Made by a program: the position numbers and the translations under genes. A DNA stretch of 64,000 nucleotides from Arenimonas sp. (GTDB lineage Bacteria; Pseudomonadota; Alphaproteobacteria; Rhizobiales; Rhizobiaceae), in contig JAIBEK010000026.1 in NCBI GenBank assembly GCA_019459145.1, positions 28,132 to 92,131 of the forward strand. The letters are read 5' to 3'. This document shows positions 9,001 through 18,606 of this stretch, in pieces. The stretch's first letter is position 1, and every line of letters starts with the position of its first letter. The notes under the pieces are model-generated. The model was not told the DNA's origin, made no database searches, and was given only the letters and a program-made list of their open reading frames with translations.

Positions 9001-9882
9001 ATGATCGCCTCCATTCGTCAAAGACCGGTTCTGCGCTTTGCCCCCAGCCCCAACGGCCTGCTGCACCTCGGCCATGCGCTCTCGGCGCTTCTCAATGCCG
9101 ACAGGGCGGAAAAGCTCGGCGGCCGCCTGCTGCTGCGCATGGAAGACATAGACGTCAACCGCTGCGCACCCGAATTCGAACAGGCGATCCTCGAGGATCT
9201 GGCCTGGCTCGGGCTCGACTGGGAGCAGCCGGTACGCCGCCAGTCGGAACATTTCGACGATTATCGCGCGGCACTCGACAAGCTGATTGCCCGCGGCCTC
9301 GTCTATCCGACCTTCATGACCCGCGGCGCGGTGAAGGCCCGCGTCGCAGGCGCCGAGGCGGAGGGCCGGGCATGGCCGCGCGATCCCGACGGCGCACCGC
9401 TCTATCCGCCGGACGAGCGAGACCTTTCCGATGGCGAGCGAGAGGCACGTATCGCGGCCGGCGCCCGCCACGCCTTTCGGCTCGACATGGGCCGGGCGAT
9501 GGCGGAATGCGGCGCGCATCTCGCCTGGACGGAAACGGGCGACGGACAAACCGGCGAGATCGCCGCCGATCCGGCGGCCTGGGGCGATGTCGTGCTGTGG
9601 CGCTCGGACGCGCCGTCGAGCTATCACCTGTCGGTGACCGTCGACGATGCGCGCCAGGGCATTACCCATGTCGTGCGCGGTCTCGACCTCTTTCACGCCA
9701 CCTCGGTGCACCGGCTGTTGCAGAGGCTGCTCGACCTGCCGGCGCCGGTCTATCACCACCACCGGCTGATCCTCGGGGCCGACGGCCGCAAGCTGTCGAA
9801 GAGCGAGGGCGACACCGGGCTAAGGGAACTGCGGCGGCAGGGCCTGACCTCAGCCGACATCCGCCGGCTGGTCGGGCTTTGA
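9001..9882 (+). CDS. gluQ: Glutamyl-Q tRNA(Asp) synthetase
   Basis: A 293-residue paralogue of the glutamyl-tRNA synthetase catalytic core that attaches glutamate to queuosine at position 34 of tRNA-Asp without tRNA activation. The HIGH-like motif is in FAPSPNGLLHLGHALSAL (residues 13-30) and the KMSKS-like motif in GRKLSKSEGD near residue 263. The anticodon-binding domain of GluRS is absent, as expected. ATG 9001 is chosen because GAGAGGGAA lies just upstream; ATG 8986 is less likely. The queuosine precursor transporter at 41,094 fits the same pathway. The 3' end overlaps YihY by 33 bases. Confidence 0.93.
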   Translation: MIASIRQRPVLRFAPSPNGLLHLGHALSALLNADRAEKLGGRLLLRMEDIDVNRCAPEFEQAILEDLAWLGLDWEQPVRRQSEHFDDYRAALDKLIARGLVYPTFMTRGAVKARVAGAEAEGRAWPRDPDGAPLYPPDERDLSDGEREARIAAGARHAFRLDMGRAMAECGAHLAWTETGDGQTGEIAADPAAWGDVVLWRSDAPSSYHLSVTVDDARQGITHVVRGLDLFHATSVHRLLQRLLDLPAPVYHHHRLILGADGRKLSKSEGDTGLRELRRQGLTSADIRRLVGL

Positions 9883-10749
9883 CCTGGGCACGTCGACCGC
9901 CCGCACCTTTTGGCCGAACACCTCGAACTTCAGCAGCGCCGCGTTGAACTCGGCGCCGATGATGAAGATCGCGCCGACCATGTAGAGAAAGACCAGCACG
10001 ACCATGATCGAGGCGAGACCGGCATAGGTCGCGGCATAATTGGCGAAGCTTGCGAGATAATAGGCGAAGATCAGCGCGCCGACGAGCCAGAGGATCAGGG
10101 TGAGCAGCACGCCGGGAATGACGTCGCGAATGCGGCGATGACCGGCCGGCAGTCCGAGATGGAAGACCATCAGGCCGAGGACCAGCACCACGAGCGTGCC
10201 GTAGATCCGCCAGTTGGCGACCGTCAGGAGGAAGTCCTCGAGCAGCGGAAACCATTTTTCGGCAAAGGCGAGCGCCACCGGGACGGCGACGAGAAGGGCG
10301 CTGATGGCGGCGAGCGCGATAACGGCACCGATGACATAACCGAGGCTGACGAGGCGGGTGATGTACCAGGGGCGCGTCTCGGGTACGCGGTAGGCGCGAT
10401 TGAGCGATGCCCTGAGCGCCTCCACCCCATTGGAGGCGAAATAGGCGGCCGCCAGCACCGAGACCGTCAACAGGCCGCCGCGCGGAATGGTCAGCACCTC
10501 GACCACCTGATCCGACAGCGGCTTGGCGATGGCCTCCGGCCAGGTGTCGAAGATCAGATGCACGGCCGTGTCGGCAAAACTGTCGGCGCCGAGCAGACCC
10601 GCCAGCGCCGTGCCGAAGATCAGGAAGGGAAAGACGGCCAGCAGCGCCGACAAGGCCACATGGCTCGCCATGGCCCAGCCGTCGTCTTCGCTGAAATGAT
10701 TGAGGGCGTCGAAGCTGACCTTGTAGAGCATGCGCAGGAACGCCGGCAT
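9850..10749 (-). CDS. YihY/BrkB-family inner-membrane protein
   Basis: A 299-residue polytopic protein with about six membrane segments and the family signature DGWAMASHVALSALLAVFPF near residues 23-42 plus the GLASIMVVLVFLYMVGAIFIIGAEFN stretch near 250-275 (family-typical Ile-Gly-Ala-Glu-x-Asn). The family was once miscalled RNase BN; its function is unknown, with suggested roles in envelope transport. Its last 11 codons overlap the end of the convergent gluQ gene. Confidence 0.88.
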   Translation of the reverse strand: MPAFLRMLYKVSFDALNHFSEDDGWAMASHVALSALLAVFPFLIFGTALAGLLGADSFADTAVHLIFDTWPEAIAKPLSDQVVEVLTIPRGGLLTVSVLAAAYFASNGVEALRASLNRAYRVPETRPWYITRLVSLGYVIGAVIALAAISALLVAVPVALAFAEKWFPLLEDFLLTVANWRIYGTLVVLVLGLMVFHLGLPAGHRRIRDVIPGVLLTLILWLVGALIFAYYLASFANYAATYAGLASIMVVLVFLYMVGAIFIIGAEFNAALLKFEVFGQKVRAVDVPRSKPDQPADVG

Positions 10750-10846
10750 CAGATCTCCTTGCTTTCGCTGGCCGCTGGCTCGACGGACCGATTGTCACCC
10801 GCGAACGAATATGGGAAACCCGCACGGTTTGTACAGGGAACAATCA

Positions 10847-11680
10847 ATGACGGACCGCCCGACCATCATCGTCACCGGCTGCTCGAGCGGAATCGGCGCC
10901 CATTGCGCCAGGGCGCTTGCCGCCGACGGGTGGCGCGTTTTCGCCACCGTGCGGAAACCGGAAGACAGGGACGGGCTCGAAGCGGACGGCATCGAGGCCC
11001 TGCTGATGGACTATGCCGACGCGGCAAGCATTGCCGCGCTGGTCGACGAGGTGACGAAAAGGGCCGGCGGGCGGATCGACGCGCTGTTCAACAACGGCGC
11101 CTACGGCCAACCTGGGGCGATCGAGGATCTGTCGACAGACGTGCTGCGCCGTCAGTTCGAGGCGAATTTCTTCGGCTGGCACGAATTGACGAGACGGGTG
11201 ATCCCGCTGATGCGGGCCCGCGGCGCCGGCCGGATCGTCCAGTGCTCCTCCATCCTCGGGCTCCTGCCCTATCGCTATCGCGGTGCCTATACCGCCTCGA
11301 AATATGCGCTCGAAGGATTGTCCGTAACGCTCAGGATGGAGCTTGAAGGCTCGGGCATCCATGTCAGCCTGATCGAGCCGGGACCGATCGAAAGCCGCTT
11401 CACCGCCAATGCGCTGCGGATGATCGAGGAAAACGTCGACCTTCAGAATTCCGCCCATGCCGGGGAATACAAACGCCAGTTGGCACGGCTCGACGGGACA
11501 GGGCCGGTCAACCGCTACAAACTCGGCCCGGACGCCGTCTACAAAGTCCTGAAACACGCCTTGACCGCCACCCGGCCCCGCCCACATTATCCCGTTACCG
11601 TTCCAGCGCGGCGCGGCATGCTACTGAAACGTCTGCTGCCGGCCGATCTCTTCTACCGGCTGATGCGGATGCTGGACTGA
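10847..11680 (+). CDS. Short-chain dehydrogenase/reductase
   Basis: A 277-residue NAD(P)-dependent oxidoreductase of the classical SDR family. The Rossmann motif TGCSSGIG is at residues 9-16, the NNG segment near 90 and the catalytic Ser-Tyr-x-x-x-Lys set in the C-SSILGLLPYRYRGAYTASKYA region near 140-160. The ATG at 10847 follows GGGAACAATC; the upstream in-frame codons look non-coding. It begins a same-strand run with the HIG1 protein, adenosyltransferase and rhomboid genes. Substrate is unknown. Confidence 0.87.
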   Translation: MTDRPTIIVTGCSSGIGAHCARALAADGWRVFATVRKPEDRDGLEADGIEALLMDYADAASIAALVDEVTKRAGGRIDALFNNGAYGQPGAIEDLSTDVLRRQFEANFFGWHELTRRVIPLMRARGAGRIVQCSSILGLLPYRYRGAYTASKYALEGLSVTLRMELEGSGIHVSLIEPGPIESRFTANALRMIEENVDLQNSAHAGEYKRQLARLDGTGPVNRYKLGPDAVYKVLKHALTATRPRPHYPVTVPARRGMLLKRLLPADLFYRLMRMLD

Positions 11681-11710
11681 CAAACCTTTGAGAAAGCTCG
11701 CTTAACAACG

Positions 11711-11908
11711 ATGTCCACCTTCACCACCGTGCTTACCCTGATCGTCATGGGGCTCGTCGTCCTGGTTCTCATCCGGGGTCTTTTCAACATGATGAAGGGC
11801 GGCAGCGGCAACACCTCGAATAAGCTGATGCGGATGCGCGTGATCCTGCAGGCCGTGGCGGTCGCGCTGATCATGCTGACGCTTTGGCTGACCGGCGGCG
11901 GCCGGTAG
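11711..11908 (+). CDS. HIG1-domain small membrane protein
   Basis: A 65-residue protein with two transmembrane helices (about 6-24 and 44-60) and the connecting loop GLFNMMKGGSGNTSNKLMRM, which matches the hypoxia-induced-protein (HIG1) region common in alphaproteobacteria, also annotated as twin transmembrane protein. Mitochondrial relatives bind cytochrome oxidase; the bacterial role is not established. It sits 15 bases before the cobalamin adenosyltransferase gene, an arrangement recurring in rhizobia as far as I know. Confidence 0.82.
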   Translation: MSTFTTVLTLIVMGLVVLVLIRGLFNMMKGGSGNTSNKLMRMRVILQAVAVALIMLTLWLTGGGR

Positions 11909-11923
11909 GAAAGGGAAGAAACC

Positions 11924-12502
11924 ATGGTCAGGCTCAACAAGATCTATACCCGCACCGGCGACGACGGCACGACCGCGCTGGTCACCGGCCCGCGCCGGCT
12001 GAAGCACGACCTGCGGGTCGACGCCTATGGCACGATCGACGAGACCAATTCGACGATCGGCATGGCCCGGCTGCACACCAGCGACATGCCCGAACTCGAC
12101 GCCATGCTGATGCGCATCCAGAACGACCTGTTCGACCTCGGCGCCGATCTGGCGGCGCCCGAAACCGGGGAGACGCTGTCCTACGAGCCCCTGCGGGTGA
12201 TCGAGGCGCAGGTGACGCGGATCGAGGGCGAGATCGACCAACTGAACGCCAATCTCGATCCGCTGAGATCCTTCATCCTGCCCGGCGGTTCGCCGGCCGC
12301 CGCCCATCTGCATCTGGCCCGCACGGTGGCGCGACGGGCCGAGCGCATCATGGTCGAACTGTCGCGCTTCGAAGGCGAGACGATCGATGAGCCGGCGCTG
12401 AAATACATCAACCGCCTGTCCGACTTCCTGTTCGTCGCCGCCCGCTTCGCCAATGACGGCGGCAAGGCGGACATTCTCTGGGTTCCGGGCAAGAACCGAT
12501 AG
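11924..12502 (+). CDS. ATP:cob(I)alamin adenosyltransferase (PduO type)
   Basis: A 192-residue enzyme that transfers the adenosyl group of ATP to cob(I)alamin, making coenzyme B12. The N-terminal ATP-binding motif IYTRTGDDGTTALVTG is at residues 7-22 and the conserved helix containing DAYGTIDETNSTIG at 36-49; the C-terminal helix has LKYINRLSDFLFVAARFAN. It is the PduO rather than the CobA/BtuR fold. It is the likely partner in cobalamin metabolism of the cobS/cobT genes at 43-46 kb, although those are not linked. Confidence 0.92.
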   Translation: MVRLNKIYTRTGDDGTTALVTGPRRLKHDLRVDAYGTIDETNSTIGMARLHTSDMPELDAMLMRIQNDLFDLGADLAAPETGETLSYEPLRVIEAQVTRIEGEIDQLNANLDPLRSFILPGGSPAAAHLHLARTVARRAERIMVELSRFEGETIDEPALKYINRLSDFLFVAARFANDGGKADILWVPGKNR

Positions 12503-12531
12503 GCGGCCGGCAGGCCGAAAGGGGGCGCCAA

Positions 12532-13317
12532 GTGTTCATTCCGCTGCACGACCGCAACGCCCTCAAGCACATCCGGCGGCAATACGTCACCTTCGGCCTG
12601 ATCCTCGCCAATGTCCTGACCTTCGCCTTCACCGTCCTCTTGACGCCGGAGGCGGTGGCGGAGGCAAGCGTCTTCGGCTTCGGCTTCATCCCGGCGGTGG
12701 TGTTCGACAGCGCCGTGCTCGATCCCTCGCTGGTGATCGTGCCGCCCGACGCAACCTTTCTCACCTATTCCTTCCTGCATGCCGACCTGATGCATCTCGG
12801 CTCCAACATGCTGTTCCTCTGGGTGTTCGGCGACAATGTCGAGGACGCGCTGGGGCACTTCCGCTTCCTGATCTTCTACCTCGCCTGTGCTGCAGCCGGC
12901 GCCCTGTTCCACGCCCTTGTCGCGCCACTGTCGCAAGCGCCGCTGATCGGCGCCTCGGGCGCCGTCTCCGGCGTGGTCGCGGCCTATCTCATGCTCCATC
13001 CGAAGGTGCGGATCTGGGTCCTCGTGCTGTTCCGCTTCCCCCTGCCGCTGCCCGCCTTCGTGCCGCTGGCCTTCTGGATCGGCCAACAGTTCTTCATGCT
13101 GCTGGCCGACGGCGAAACCAATGTCTCCTGGGGGGCCCATGTCGGCGGCATCCTGGCAGGCGCAATTCTCGTGCTTTTCATGCGCCGTCGCGGGGTGCCG
13201 CTGTTCGACCGCACCATCGTCACGCCGGCTGCCGTCAGGCACCGCCTCGAGCCCGCTCCGCGCGTCGTCCTGCCGGCGCCGGTTGAGGCGAAGCGCCCGG
13301 TTCACTGGGGTCGCTGA
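12532..13317 (+). CDS. Rhomboid-family intramembrane serine protease
   Basis: A 261-residue polytopic membrane protease. The catalytic serine is in the GASGAVSGVVAAY motif near residues 142-154 and the catalytic histidine in WGAHVGGILAGA near 200-211; the upstream HADLMHLGSNMLFLW segment supplies the conserved His/Asn of the oxyanion region. Rhomboids cleave membrane-spanning substrates within the bilayer. The start is a GTG at 12532, 29 bases after the adenosyltransferase stop. The substrate is unknown. Confidence 0.9.
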   Translation: MFIPLHDRNALKHIRRQYVTFGLILANVLTFAFTVLLTPEAVAEASVFGFGFIPAVVFDSAVLDPSLVIVPPDATFLTYSFLHADLMHLGSNMLFLWVFGDNVEDALGHFRFLIFYLACAAAGALFHALVAPLSQAPLIGASGAVSGVVAAYLMLHPKVRIWVLVLFRFPLPLPAFVPLAFWIGQQFFMLLADGETNVSWGAHVGGILAGAILVLFMRRRGVPLFDRTIVTPAAVRHRLEPAPRVVLPAPVEAKRPVHWGR

Positions 13318-13337
13318 GTAAAATCGCGACCAGAATG

Positions 13338-13366
13338 TTGACGCGCACGTAAACGTCAATTATTCC
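13338..13366 (+). promoter_or_regulatory. etfBA promoter with embedded palindromic operator
   Basis: TTGACG (13338-13343), a 17-base spacer and TATTCC (13361-13366) form a plausible sigma-70-type promoter. A 22-bp imperfect palindrome (13338-13359) with perfect TTGACG/CGTCAA arms and a central ACGT covers the -35 box and spacer. This resembles sites described for the MerR-family regulator LiuR, which controls branched-chain amino-acid and fatty-acid catabolism and etf genes in some Proteobacteria; that link is inference. Confidence 0.6.
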
Positions 13367-13498
13367 TTTGGCAAAAGCGGAACGCCCTTCGCAGGAGCGT
13401 TGTATTTGGACGAAAAATGCGTATCGATGTCGCCATTCGACAATCGGCGGACCGCGTCAGAGCGCATTTTCCGACGGGAGCAGTGAAGGAAGGAACCC

Positions 13499-14248
13499 AT
13501 GAAGATACTCGTCACCGTTAAGCGGGTTGTGGATTACAACGTCAAGATTCGCGTCAAGACGGACGGGACCGGCGTGGAGCTGGCCAATGTCAAGATGTCG
13601 ATGAACCCGTTCGATGAAATCGCCGTCGAAGAGGCCCTTCGCCTGAAGGAAGCCGGCAAGGCCGAGGAAGTGGTCGTCGTTTCGATCGGCCCGGCCAAGG
13701 CCGAGGAAACGCTACGCACCGCGCTCGCCATGGGTGCCGACCGCGCCGTTCTGGTCGAGACCGACGATGCCGTCGAGCCGCTGGCCGTCGCCAAGCTTTT
13801 GAAGGGCGTCATCGACGCCGAACAGCCGGGCCTCGTCATCACCGGCAAGCAGGCGATCGACGACGACTCGAACCAGACCGGCCAGATGCTCGCAGCCCTG
13901 CTCGGCTGGGCCCAGGGCACGTTTGCCTCCAAGGTCGAGATCGGCGACGGCAAGGCATCCATCACCCGTGAAGTCGACGGCGGCCTGCAGACCATCGAGG
14001 TCAAGCTTCCCGCCGTCGTTACCACCGACCTGCGCCTCAACGAGCCGCGCTATGCGTCGCTGCCGAACATCATGAAGGCGAAGAAGAAGCCGCTCGACAA
14101 GAAGACGCCGGCCGACTTCGGCGTCGACACGACGGCGCGCCTCAAGGTGCTGAAGACCGAGGAGCCCGGTGGCCGCAAGGCGGGCATCAAGGTCAAGTCG
14201 GTCGCCGAACTGGTCGACAAGCTGAAGAACGAAGCCGGCGTGCTGTAA
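13499..14248 (+). CDS. etfB: Electron transfer flavoprotein beta subunit
   Basis: A 249-residue ETF beta chain, which with EtfA carries electrons from acyl-CoA and other flavin dehydrogenases to ETF-ubiquinone oxidoreductase. Family landmarks are [20 protein letters not shown] at the start, [17 protein letters not shown] near residues 37-53, and the signature region [23 protein letters not shown] near 177-199. A strong AAGGAAGGAA site precedes the ATG. A promoter with palindrome lies about 130 bases upstream and etfA follows 26 bases downstream. Confidence 0.96.
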   Translation: MKILVTVKRVVDYNVKIRVKTDGTGVELANVKMSMNPFDEIAVEEALRLKEAGKAEEVVVVSIGPAKAEETLRTALAMGADRAVLVETDDAVEPLAVAKLLKGVIDAEQPGLVITGKQAIDDDSNQTGQMLAALLGWAQGTFASKVEIGDGKASITREVDGGLQTIEVKLPAVVTTDLRLNEPRYASLPNIMKAKKKPLDKKTPADFGVDTTARLKVLKTEEPGGRKAGIKVKSVAELVDKLKNEAGVL

Positions 14249-14274
14249 TCGGACCGGGATAGGAGATCATAGAA

Positions 14275-15204
14275 ATGGCCATTCTTCTTCTGGCAGAACA
14301 CGACAACGCAACACTCTCGGATCAGACCGCCAAGGCTCTGACGGCAGCCGCCAAGATCGGCGGCGACGTCCATGTGCTGGTCGCCGGCTCGGGCGCCAAG
14401 GCTGCCGCCGAGGCAGCCGCCAAGCTCTCGGGCGTTTCCAAAGTGCTGCTCGCCGACGATGCGAGCCTTGCCAACACCCTGGCGGAACCGCTGGCTGCCC
14501 TGATCGTCGGACTCGCCGGCGACTATGACACGATCATCGCGCCGGCCACCTCCACGGCCAAGAATGTCATGCCGCGCGTGGCCGCCCTGCTCGACGTGAT
14601 GCAGGTTTCGGAAATCACCGAGGTCGTCTCGGCCGACACCTTCAAGCGTCCGATCTATGCCGGCAACGCCATCCAGACGGTTCAGTCCACCGACACCCGA
14701 CGCGTGATCACGGTGCGCACCACGGCTTTTGCCGCGGCGAGCGAAGGCGGCTCAGCCCCTGTCGAAGCCGTCGCTGCTGCGGCCAATCCGGGCGTATCGA
14801 CCTTCGTCAACGATGCGCTGTCGACCTCGGACCGTCCGGAACTGACCTCGGCCAAGATCATCATCTCGGGCGGTCGCGCACTCGGCTCGTCGGAGAAGTT
14901 CAACGCCGTCATCCTGCCGGTGGCCGACAAGCTCGGCGCTGCCGTCGGTGCTTCGCGCGCCGCCGTCGATGCCGGCTATGCCCCGAACGACTGGCAGGTC
15001 GGCCAGACCGGCAAGGTCGTTGCGCCGCAACTCTACATCGCGGCCGGCATCTCGGGCGCCATCCAGCATCTCGCCGGCATGAAGGATTCCAAGGTCATCG
15101 TCGCCATCAACAAGGACGAGGAGGCGCCGATCTTCCAGGTCGCCGACTACGGCCTGGTCGCCGACCTGTTCGAAGCCCTTCCGGAGCTCGAAAAGGCGCT
15201 TTAA
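14275..15204 (+). CDS. etfA: Electron transfer flavoprotein alpha subunit
   Basis: A 309-residue ETF alpha chain. Residues 1-180 form the N-terminal alpha/beta domain; the C-terminal FAD-binding domain contains [12 protein letters not shown] near 199-210 (family GGRGxGS), [12 protein letters not shown] near 223-234 and [22 protein letters not shown] near 261-282. It is the second gene of the etfBA operon, 26 bases after etfB. A strong terminator lies between it and the dehydrogenase gene downstream. Confidence 0.96.
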   Translation: MAILLLAEHDNATLSDQTAKALTAAAKIGGDVHVLVAGSGAKAAAEAAAKLSGVSKVLLADDASLANTLAEPLAALIVGLAGDYDTIIAPATSTAKNVMPRVAALLDVMQVSEITEVVSADTFKRPIYAGNAIQTVQSTDTRRVITVRTTAFAAASEGGSAPVEAVAAAANPGVSTFVNDALSTSDRPELTSAKIIISGGRALGSSEKFNAVILPVADKLGAAVGASRAAVDAGYAPNDWQVGQTGKVVAPQLYIAAGISGAIQHLAGMKDSKVIVAINKDEEAPIFQVADYGLVADLFEALPELEKAL

Positions 15205-15212
15205 GTCGCGCT

Positions 15213-15232
15213 CCTTTCGCAACTGCGAAAGG
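15213..15232 (+). other. Perfect 8-bp hairpin just after etfA
   Basis: CCTTTCGC (15213-15220), loop AACT, GCGAAAGG (15225-15232), eight bases past the etfA stop. It has no T-run, so it may stabilise the 3' end of the message or pause polymerase ahead of the stronger terminator at 15267. Confidence 0.45.
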
Positions 15233-15266
15233 GACTGGAAAAACACCCCGCGCGGGTCTATCAATT

Positions 15267-15299
15267 TGCCGGGCCGGCTTCCGTTGGCCCGGCATTTTT
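15267..15299 (+). terminator. Rho-independent terminator after etfBA
   Basis: A perfect 9-bp GC-rich stem TGCCGGGCC (15267-15275) / GGCCCGGCA (15286-15294) with a 10-base loop runs directly into TTTTT (15295-15299). It would separate etfBA transcription from the dehydrogenase gene starting at 15335. Confidence 0.88.
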
Positions 15300-15334
15300 G
15301 TAAACTACGCCGGCGGAGTGGCGAGGAGAGCGCA

Positions 15335-16216
15335 ATGGTGACGGTTATCAGCAATGTGGGGATCGTGGGCGCGGGTCAGATGGGCTGCGGCATTGCCCAT
15401 GTCTCGGCGCTCGCCGGCTACAAGGTGACGATCTACGACCTGTCGAAGGATCGCATCGAGGCGGGTCTCGCCACCATCAACGGCAATCTCGCCCGCCAGG
15501 TGACCAATGGCAAACTGTCCGACGAGGATCGCAAGGTCGCGCTTTCGCGCATCAGCGGCACGGCCGACATCAACGACATGGCGCCGATGGACCTGGTGGT
15601 CGAAGCGGCGACCGAGGATGAGACCGTCAAGCGCAAGATCTTCGCGCAGCTCTGCCCGGTGCTGAAACCCGAAGCGCTGCTTGCCACCAACACGTCTTCG
15701 CTTTCCATCACCCGCCTCGCCTCCGCCACCGATCGGCCGGAACGCTTCATGGGCATTCACTTCATGAACCCGGTACCGGTGATGAAGCTGGTCGAACTGG
15801 TGCGCGGCATCGCCACCGAGGAGACGACCTTCGACACGGCCAAGACCTTCGTCCGCTCGCTCGACAAGACGATCACGGTCGCCGAGGATTTTCCCGCCTT
15901 CATCGTCAACCGCATCCTGCTGCCGATGATCAACGAGGCGATCTACACGCTCTACGAGGGCGTCGGCTCGGTCGAGGCGATCGACACCGCCATGCGGCTC
16001 GGCGCCAATCATCCGATGGGCCCGCTGCAACTCGCCGATTTCATCGGCCTGGATACTTGCTTGTCGATCATGCAGGTCCTGCATGACGGACTGTCCGACA
16101 GCAAGTACCGCCCGTGCCCGCTGCTGGTGAAATATGTCGAGGCCGGCTGGCTCGGCCGCAAGGCCGGCCGCGGCTTCTACGACTATCGCGGCGAAGTGCC
16201 GGTCCCGACGCGCTGA
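15335..16216 (+). CDS. 3-hydroxybutyryl-CoA dehydrogenase
   Basis: A 293-residue NAD-dependent 3-hydroxyacyl-CoA dehydrogenase. The Rossmann motif [15 protein letters not shown] is at residues 7-21; the substrate/catalytic region includes [13 protein letters not shown] and [17 protein letters not shown] with the catalytic His near 140, and the C-terminal domain has [16 protein letters not shown] and [20 protein letters not shown]. Length fits the HbdA/PaaH type without a hydratase domain. ATG 15335 follows GAGGAGAGCG. Placement after etfBA fits beta-oxidation or butyrate/PHB metabolism. Confidence 0.92.
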   Translation: MVTVISNVGIVGAGQMGCGIAHVSALAGYKVTIYDLSKDRIEAGLATINGNLARQVTNGKLSDEDRKVALSRISGTADINDMAPMDLVVEAATEDETVKRKIFAQLCPVLKPEALLATNTSSLSITRLASATDRPERFMGIHFMNPVPVMKLVELVRGIATEETTFDTAKTFVRSLDKTITVAEDFPAFIVNRILLPMINEAIYTLYEGVGSVEAIDTAMRLGANHPMGPLQLADFIGLDTCLSIMQVLHDGLSDSKYRPCPLLVKYVEAGWLGRKAGRGFYDYRGEVPVPTR

Positions 16217-16244
16217 GGCAGCGCGCGGGACAGCGCAATCCCCA

Positions 16245-17105
16245 TCACCGGAAGATCACCACCGGCACCTTGCAGGAGCGGATCATTTCCGTGGTGGTCG
16301 AGCCGATGAACAGGTTCCTCAGCCGCGAGTGGCTGTAGGCGCCCATCACCAGCAGGTCAAAGCCTTCACGCTCCACTGCTTCGGAAATGACCTTGTCCGG
16401 CTGGCCGGGAGTCAATGCCGTTTCCGGCGCATAGCCGGCGGCCTTGAGGATGGTCGCCGCGTCGTCAAGCTTCCTCCTCGCCTCCGGGCTATCGGCTCCC
16501 GCCATGACGAGCTTGCAGGCAAGGCCGGCGAGAATAGGGCTGCGCGCGACCTGATCGACGGCCTTCAACGCCATCGCGCCACCGTCAAAAGCGATCAGGA
16601 CCTTGACGATAGGCTTGAAGGCCCTCGAGGTGACGACGATCGGCTTGTGCGTCGAGCGCACGACCCGCTCCAGATTGGAGCCGAGATGTCCCTTGGCCGA
16701 ATCGGATCCCTCTCCGCGCTTGCCGATGACGATCAGATCGACGTTGGTTTCGAATTCGTGGATCGTATCCACCAGTTCGCCGTTGCGCAGCTTCGTTTCG
16801 ACCGAGGCTAAACCGGCGGCCTCCAGCCGGGCCTTGGCCTCGTCGAGCAGGAGGCGACCGCGCTTCTGCGCGACCTTGGCATTCTGCGCGTCCAGCTCGG
16901 CAAGCTCGGCCAGCAGCGCCGAACGGGCACCGAGCCCGATATTGCCGCTGAGGTCCTGCGCCTGCGCCGCGGGATCCCGCCGCGCGATGACATGCAGAAG
17001 TTCCACCGAGGCAGGCGACTTCTGCGCAATCCAGCCGATATGGTCGCAGACGCTCTGCGCATAGATGGAGCCGTCGATCAATCCCATGATGCGTGTCATA
17101 TTCAT
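16245..17105 (-). CDS. Tandem-domain universal stress protein
   Basis: A 286-residue cytoplasmic protein made of two UspA domains (about 1-150 and 155-286). The first ends with DLIVIGKRGEG and GHLGSNLERVVRSTHKPIVV, the second with DLLVMGAYSHSRLRN and FIGSTTTEMIRSCKVPVVI, both fitting the G-x2-G-x9-G(S/T) nucleotide-binding pattern, clearer in the first. It starts seven bases after the SulP stop, so the two form an operon; SulP-USP pairings suggest an anion-transport or stress link, which is inference. Confidence 0.9.
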   Translation of the reverse strand: MNMTRIMGLIDGSIYAQSVCDHIGWIAQKSPASVELLHVIARRDPAAQAQDLSGNIGLGARSALLAELAELDAQNAKVAQKRGRLLLDEAKARLEAAGLASVETKLRNGELVDTIHEFETNVDLIVIGKRGEGSDSAKGHLGSNLERVVRSTHKPIVVTSRAFKPIVKVLIAFDGGAMALKAVDQVARSPILAGLACKLVMAGADSPEARRKLDDAATILKAAGYAPETALTPGQPDKVISEAVEREGFDLLVMGAYSHSRLRNLFIGSTTTEMIRSCKVPVVIFR

Positions 17106-17112
17106 CCCTCCG

Positions 17113-18606
17113 TCAATGGCCCATCAGGCGCTCCATGGCGCCCGGCTTGTCGTGAATGGCGAGTTTGTCGACGATCGTCTCGCTCGCCTGGTTGAGGCCG
17201 AGGATCTCGACCTCAGCACCTTCGCGGCGGAACTTCAGAACGATCATGTCGAGCGCCGCGACACTGGAAATGTCCCAGATATGCGCATGGGTGACGTCGA
17301 TCACGACCTTGTCGAGCGATTCCTTGAAATCGAAGGCGGCGTTGAAATCCTCGACCGAGGCAAAGAAGACCTGGCCTTCGACCGTATAGGTCCGCTGCGT
17401 CCCATCCGCCGACAAGGCGGAAGTGATCCGGAAGATCTGGGCGATCTTCCAGGCGAAGAACACGGCCGACAGCAGAACGCCGATCAGGACGCCGATGGCG
17501 AGGTTATGTGTGTAGACGACGCCGACGACCGTTGCGATCATCACGATCGAGGAGGAACGCGGATGGTCACGGAGGTTCTTGATCGAAGACCAGGAGAAAG
17601 TGCCGATCGACACCATGACCATGATGGCCACGAGCGCCGCCATGGGGATCTGGCTCACCAGATCACCGAGCACCAAGATCATGAACAGCAGGAATACGCC
17701 GGCGCAGAAGGTCGATAGCCTGCCCCGGCCGCCGGATTTCACATTGATCATCGACTGACCGATCATCGCGCAACCTGCCATGCCGCCGATGAAGCCCGTG
17801 GCCGCATTGGCGATGCCCTGGCCGACGCACTCGCGGTTCTTGTCGCTCGGCGTATCCGTCAGGTCGTCGACGATCTGCGCCGTCATCAACGACTCCAGCA
17901 GGCCGACGGCGGCGACCGCGACCGAATAGGGCAGGATGATCAGCAAGGTTTCAAGATTGAGCGGGATGTCGGGAATGAGGAAGACCGGAAGCGTCGACGG
18001 AAGCTCGCCCATGTCGCCGACAGTGCGGATATCGAAGCCGAAATAGATCGAAAGCACCGTCAGGACGACAATGCAGACGAGCGGCGACGGCACGGCCTTG
18101 GTCACGTAGGGGAAGAGGTAGATGATGGCGAGACCCGCCGCGACCATGATGTAGGTCAGCATGGGCACGTTTATCAGTTCGGGCAGTTGCGCCATGAAGA
18201 TCAGGATCGCCAGCGCGTTGACGAAGCCGGTCATCACCGACTTGGAGACGAAGCGCATGAGCTGGCCGAGCTTCAGCAGGCCGGCGATGATCTGGATGAT
18301 CCCGGCGATAACGGTGGCGGCCAGCAGGTATTGCAGGCCATGGTCCCGCACCAGCGTCACCATCAGCACCGCAGTCGCGGCGGTGGCGGCCGAGATCATG
18401 CCGGGCCGGCCGCCGACGAAGGCGATCAGCACTGCGATGGAGAAGGAGGCATACAGCCCGATCTTCGGGTCAACGCCGGCGATGATGGAAAAGGCGATGG
18501 CTTCGGGAATGAGCGCGAGCGCCACGACAAGGCCGGACAGGAGATCGGCGCGGACATTGCCGAACCATTCCGCCCGGTATCGGGCGAGATCGAAATTGAA
18601 AAACAT
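17113..18606 (-). CDS. SulP-family anion transporter with STAS domain
   Basis: A 497-residue SLC26/SulP inner-membrane transporter with about 12 membrane segments followed by a cytoplasmic STAS domain (roughly 390-485) that includes the [20 protein letters not shown] strand-helix. Substrate could be sulfate, bicarbonate or another anion. Early landmarks are [20 protein letters not shown] and [17 protein letters not shown]. Start ATG at 18606 ([10 protein letters not shown]) is chosen; the longer frame upstream covers a structured leader and does not look coding. The universal stress gene follows seven bases downstream. Confidence 0.92.
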   Translation of the reverse strand: MFFNFDLARYRAEWFGNVRADLLSGLVVALALIPEAIAFSIIAGVDPKIGLYASFSIAVLIAFVGGRPGMISAATAATAVLMVTLVRDHGLQYLLAATVIAGIIQIIAGLLKLGQLMRFVSKSVMTGFVNALAILIFMAQLPELINVPMLTYIMVAAGLAIIYLFPYVTKAVPSPLVCIVVLTVLSIYFGFDIRTVGDMGELPSTLPVFLIPDIPLNLETLLIILPYSVAVAAVGLLESLMTAQIVDDLTDTPSDKNRECVGQGIANAATGFIGGMAGCAMIGQSMINVKSGGRGRLSTFCAGVFLLFMILVLGDLVSQIPMAALVAIMVMVSIGTFSWSSIKNLRDHPRSSSIVMIATVVGVVYTHNLAIGVLIGVLLSAVFFAWKIAQIFRITSALSADGTQRTYTVEGQVFFASVEDFNAAFDFKESLDKVVIDVTHAHIWDISSVAALDMIVLKFRREGAEVEILGLNQASETIVDKLAIHDKPGAMERLMGH

